Source of the DNA: DATLZU01 sp051293835
GTDB taxonomy: Bacteria > Nitrospirota > Nitrospiria > Nitrospirales > Nitrospiraceae
Reading direction: 5' to 3'
Length of the DNA: 64,000 nt
NCBI GenBank assembly: GCA_051293835.1
Contig: JBPKMA010000002.1
Coordinates: forward strand, 62,001 to 126,000
Position numbers and translations under genes: made by a program. The notes under the pieces were generated by a model. That model ran no database searches. It worked only from the letters and a program-made list of their open reading frames with translations, and was not told the DNA's origin. Position 1 is the stretch's first letter. Every line of letters begins with the position of its first letter. Below, piece after piece: positions 61,167-64,000 of the stretch.

Positions 61167-62759
61167 TTACAAACTCATGGAGAGGTCGGCGACCTTGACT
61201 GAGAGAATGTTTTTCGCAGACTTAATGTGGTCCAGCACCTCGCGGGATAGGGGAACGTCAGTCCCAATGATCAATAAGGCGTTGCCGCCACGTTCCTCGC
61301 GGGAACACTGCATGCGGGCGATGTTGATGTCGTGATCGCCCAGCACTTTCCCGACCTCACCGATCACGCCCGGGCGATCGACGTTGAGAATCAGCAGGAG
61401 GTGTCCTTCGGGCACCACTTCGACTTGGAACGTGTCGATTTCGACAATACGAGGTTCCTTGCGATTGTGCAAGGTCCCAGCCACATGGTGCGCGCGTCTG
61501 CCTGCTTCAACCCGGACTCGGATGACACTCGTGAAGTCGCCGGCGTCTCCGCTCTTGACCTCCTTCACTTCGATCCCCCGTTCCTTGGCGACGAGCGGCG
61601 CGTTCACGAAATTCACCGCGTTTTCGAGAATCGGGGTGAGGAGCCCTTTTAAAACCGCGACCGTCAACGGCGCCACCGCAAGCGAAGCGACCTCCCCGTT
61701 GTATTCAACCGTGACCCGCTCAAGTCCGCCCTCGTACAGCTGAGCCTGCAGGAGGCCGACTTTTTCGGCCAGTGCCAAATACGGCTGAAGCTGCGGAAGC
61801 AGCTCCGGCGGCACCGAGGGAACGTTGACGGCTCCACGCGCGATCCCCTTGGTAAAGTAATCGACGATCTGCTCTGCGATGCCGATGGCGACGTTCTCCT
61901 GCGCTTCCGTCGTCGCCGCGCCGATGTGCGGCGTGCAGATGAAGGTGTCCACAGTCAGCAGGGGATGATCCGGCTTGATCGGTTCTTGATCGAACACGTC
62001 GAACGCCGCTGCGGCCACTCGGTTGCTCTTGAGCGCTTCATAGAGATCGGCCTCGTTGACGATCCCGCCCCGCGCGCAGTTGACGATCATCACACCGGGT
62101 TTCATCTTGGCGATCGCGTTGGCGTCGATCAGCGACCTGGTTTCCGGCGTCAAGGGCGTATGGACCGAGATGATGTCACTCCGGCGGAACAGTTCATCGA
62201 GATCCACCATCTCGACCCCCATCTTGTGTGCGCGTTCTTCGGCCAGATAGGGATCATAGGCGATGACATTCATGCCGATTCCTTGCGCCAGCTTGGCCAA
62301 ATAGCCGCCGATCTGCCCGACACCGATGATCCCCAGAATTTTGTTGTACAACTCAACACCCATGAACCGTTCTTTCTCCCACTTCCCGGCCTTCATCGAT
62401 GCGGTCGCCTGGGGAATCCGGCGGGTCATCGCGAAGATCATCGCCAAGGTGTGTTCGGCGGTCGTCACGGTGTTGCCGCCAGGGGTGTTCATCACCACAA
62501 TGCCGCGACGGGTCGCGGCTTGGGTATCCACATTGTCCAACCCGGAGCCGGCTCGCCCGATGACCTTGAGACGCTCCCCGGCGGCAATCACCTCGGCGGT
62601 GACTTTCGTCCCCGAGCGGACAATCAGACCGTCACAATCCTTAATCTCCTTGAGCAGCTCGTCCCGAGCGAGCTTGGTCTTGACAACCACGGTGAATCCG
62701 GCCTTTTCGAGGACCTCGATTCCGTGCTTTGACAAGCTGTCGCTGACCAGAATTTTCAT
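61167..62759 (-). CDS. serA: D-3-phosphoglycerate dehydrogenase (long form)
   Basis: 530 residues: NAD-dependent oxidation of 3-phosphoglycerate, the first step of serine synthesis. The Rossmann site is GIIGVGQIGGYLAKLAQGIGMNV, the substrate Arg lies in NCARGGIVN, catalytic His in CTPHIGAATTEAQ. A middle ASB domain and a C-terminal ACT domain (LLILNVDRPGVIGEVGKVLGDHDINIARMQ) give serine feedback control in this family. The start MKILVSDSLSKHG is firm. A class V aminotransferase lies 24 bases upstream, likely the next pathway step. Confidence 0.96.
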   Translation of the reverse strand: MKILVSDSLSKHGIEVLEKAGFTVVVKTKLARDELLKEIKDCDGLIVRSGTKVTAEVIAAGERLKVIGRAGSGLDNVDTQAATRRGIVVMNTPGGNTVTTAEHTLAMIFAMTRRIPQATASMKAGKWEKERFMGVELYNKILGIIGVGQIGGYLAKLAQGIGMNVIAYDPYLAEERAHKMGVEMVDLDELFRRSDIISVHTPLTPETRSLIDANAIAKMKPGVMIVNCARGGIVNEADLYEALKSNRVAAAAFDVFDQEPIKPDHPLLTVDTFICTPHIGAATTEAQENVAIGIAEQIVDYFTKGIARGAVNVPSVPPELLPQLQPYLALAEKVGLLQAQLYEGGLERVTVEYNGEVASLAVAPLTVAVLKGLLTPILENAVNFVNAPLVAKERGIEVKEVKSGDAGDFTSVIRVRVEAGRRAHHVAGTLHNRKEPRIVEIDTFQVEVVPEGHLLLILNVDRPGVIGEVGKVLGDHDINIARMQCSREERGGNALLIIGTDVPLSREVLDHIKSAKNILSVKVADLSMSL

Positions 62760-62783
62760 CGCCGTCTCGCCTGATCGTTTCCG

Positions 62784-63929
62784 TCAAACCTCGGCCATCA
62801 GCAATTCTTGCGCCCTCGCCACACCGCTACCCAACGTAATCGGATGACCGAGGCCTTTCAGGACCATTTCAACGGCCGCCAAGGCCGTGATGATATCGAA
62901 TCGGTCTATATACCCCATGTGGGAAAGCCGGAAAATCTTCCCCTTCAAGTGGTCCTGGCCACCAGCAGCGGTGATTCCGTAGTGTACCCTGAGATTCTTG
63001 TAGATCGCCTGACCGTCGATCCCATCGGGAGCGGAAACCGCCGTCACCGCGTCGCTGGGGGATTCTTTCGGAAAGAGGGAGAGCCCAGCCGCCTTGATGC
63101 CCTCCCGCATGGCCCGAGCCAACGCCGCTTGACGGGCAAACACCGCTTTCAGTCCCTCCGCCTTCAGCATCTTGAGCACTTCCTGAAGCCCAAGGATGAG
63201 GGAGACCGCTGGGGTATACGCCGTTTGGTTTTTGCTCTGAGCCTCCCGTTCTTTCTTGAAATTGAAATAGAACGCGCCGTTTTGGGCTTTCTGAGCCAAT
63301 TGCCAGGCCTTCTCGCTCACGCTGACGAAGGCCAATCCGGGCGGCAGCATCAGCGCCTTCTGCGATCCAGCGATGACCACGTCCAACCCCCACTCGTCGG
63401 TCTTGATATCAAACACGCCCAACGCGGTGATCGCATCCACCACCAGGATGGTGCCCTCGTATGGTCTCACAATCTCCGCCAAGGTTTTCACGTCGTGTGC
63501 GACGCCGGTCGAGGTCTCACTCGCCTGCACGTACACGGCCTTGATCGACGGATCTTTCTTGAGCACATCGGCGACCGCCTGCGGATCGACAGCCCGTCCC
63601 CATTCAACCTTGATTTCCGTGACTTGGGCACCGAAGGTTTTGCACAACTTTCCCCACCGTTCTCCGAACTTTCCCGCGTTCACGCAAAGCGCTTTGTCAC
63701 CAGGAGATAGAAAATTCGACACCGCACCTTCCATCCCTCCGGTCCCCGAGGAGGCAAGAATCAAGACATCATTGCGGGTTTGGAAGAGCCATTTGAGGTC
63801 CTCACGCACTTCGGCGAACACCTGGGCGAATTCGGGCGCACGATGGTGAATAATCGGCCGTGCCATCGCCAGGAGGACTTCTGGCGGCACAGGGGTCGGC
63901 CCGGGAGCAAGTAGATACCGTTTCAACAT
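62784..63929 (-). CDS. Class V aminotransferase (serine/alanine-glyoxylate or SerC-like)
   Basis: 381 residues of a PLP fold type I enzyme. It begins LLAPGPTPVPPEVLLAM, then SSGTGGMEGAVSNF, VVDAITALGVFDI and the PLP lysine in GSQKALMLPPG. This is the family of serine-pyruvate/alanine-glyoxylate aminotransferases. Directly upstream of serA it may carry out the phosphoserine or serine transamination. AAAGGAG, nine bases before the ATG, supports the start. It seems to be the first gene of the serA operon. Confidence 0.92.
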   Translation of the reverse strand: MLKRYLLAPGPTPVPPEVLLAMARPIIHHRAPEFAQVFAEVREDLKWLFQTRNDVLILASSGTGGMEGAVSNFLSPGDKALCVNAGKFGERWGKLCKTFGAQVTEIKVEWGRAVDPQAVADVLKKDPSIKAVYVQASETSTGVAHDVKTLAEIVRPYEGTILVVDAITALGVFDIKTDEWGLDVVIAGSQKALMLPPGLAFVSVSEKAWQLAQKAQNGAFYFNFKKEREAQSKNQTAYTPAVSLILGLQEVLKMLKAEGLKAVFARQAALARAMREGIKAAGLSLFPKESPSDAVTAVSAPDGIDGQAIYKNLRVHYGITAAGGQDHLKGKIFRLSHMGYIDRFDIITALAAVEMVLKGLGHPITLGSGVARAQELLMAEV

Positions 63930-64000
63930 GAACCCGTTCTCCTTTGTTTGTAAGACTTGGGGGTCACTCGGGAGGGGGGCTACGCTATCACAGCCCTTGT

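Noticed and set aside
1..64000. CRISPR arrays, tRNA or rRNA genes
   Set aside because: I saw no regularly spaced direct repeats and no T-loop plus acceptor-stem pattern. An automated scan would be more reliable than reading by eye.

Overview
The window is a GC-rich bacterial chromosome segment with no tRNA, rRNA, CRISPR array, integrase or intact transposase that I can see. The gene mix suggests a Nitrospirota (Nitrospira-like) bacterium: a sigma54 activator, a sigma54-type pilin promoter, a TtuA/TtuB-type thiolation pair, GH57 next to galT, small secreted metal-stress-type proteins, and a large ABC-exported polysaccharide cluster. That assignment is inferred from gene content, not from a marker gene.

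Region 1 (1-25.3 kb) is mostly housekeeping. On the minus strand lie gltD (cut by the window edge) and gltB. Plus-strand genes follow: an oxygen-sensor-like diiron MBL protein, a polyprenyl diphosphate synthase, a DUF1015 protein and an NtrC-type regulator. Next come a MurU/AmgK-like peptidoglycan-recycling pair on the minus strand, an aldo/keto reductase converging on a VanZ-like protein, GH57 and galT, a sulfur carrier with a TtuA-like tRNA thiolase, a DnaJ with half a zinc finger, a decayed marC, two small exported proteins, a ferredoxin-reductase-like flavoprotein, a decayed secreted protein and ilvD.

Region 2 (25.3-29.5 kb) is a gene graveyard. It holds remnants of an asparagine-synthetase-like gene, GDP-mannose dehydratase, a PAS histidine kinase and a receiver-PAS protein, with short direct and inverted repeats and one small intact membrane protein.

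Region 3 (29.5-54.7 kb) is a 25 kb minus-strand block for surface polysaccharide. It contains a WecA-like initiating transferase, six to seven sugar-modifying or glycosyltransferase genes, a DegT aminotransferase, two full-length AsnB-like amidotransferases, epimerases, a methyltransferase, a Wzm/Wzt exporter, a second ABC-2 transporter, and an O-antigen-ligase/TPR pair. Many genes overlap by 4 bases (ATGA or GTGA), so much of it is translationally coupled. It is followed by two paralogous type IV pilins, the first with a near-consensus -24/-12 promoter and its own terminator. The ligase-TPR-ABC operon beside the pilins could serve pilin glycosylation, cell-surface ligation, or both.

Region 4 (56.4-64 kb, minus strand) is a housekeeping run: a class V aminotransferase and serA (serine synthesis), a HisZ/HisRS-like protein, dnaB, and a TPR lipoprotein.

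The most unusual signals are an unassigned multi-helix RNA candidate after ttuA (18592-18696), promoters that seem to place the transcription start on the ATG, two glycosyltransferases sharing a cysteine cluster, heptamer-based intergenic repeats, and the ligase/pilin neighbourhood.
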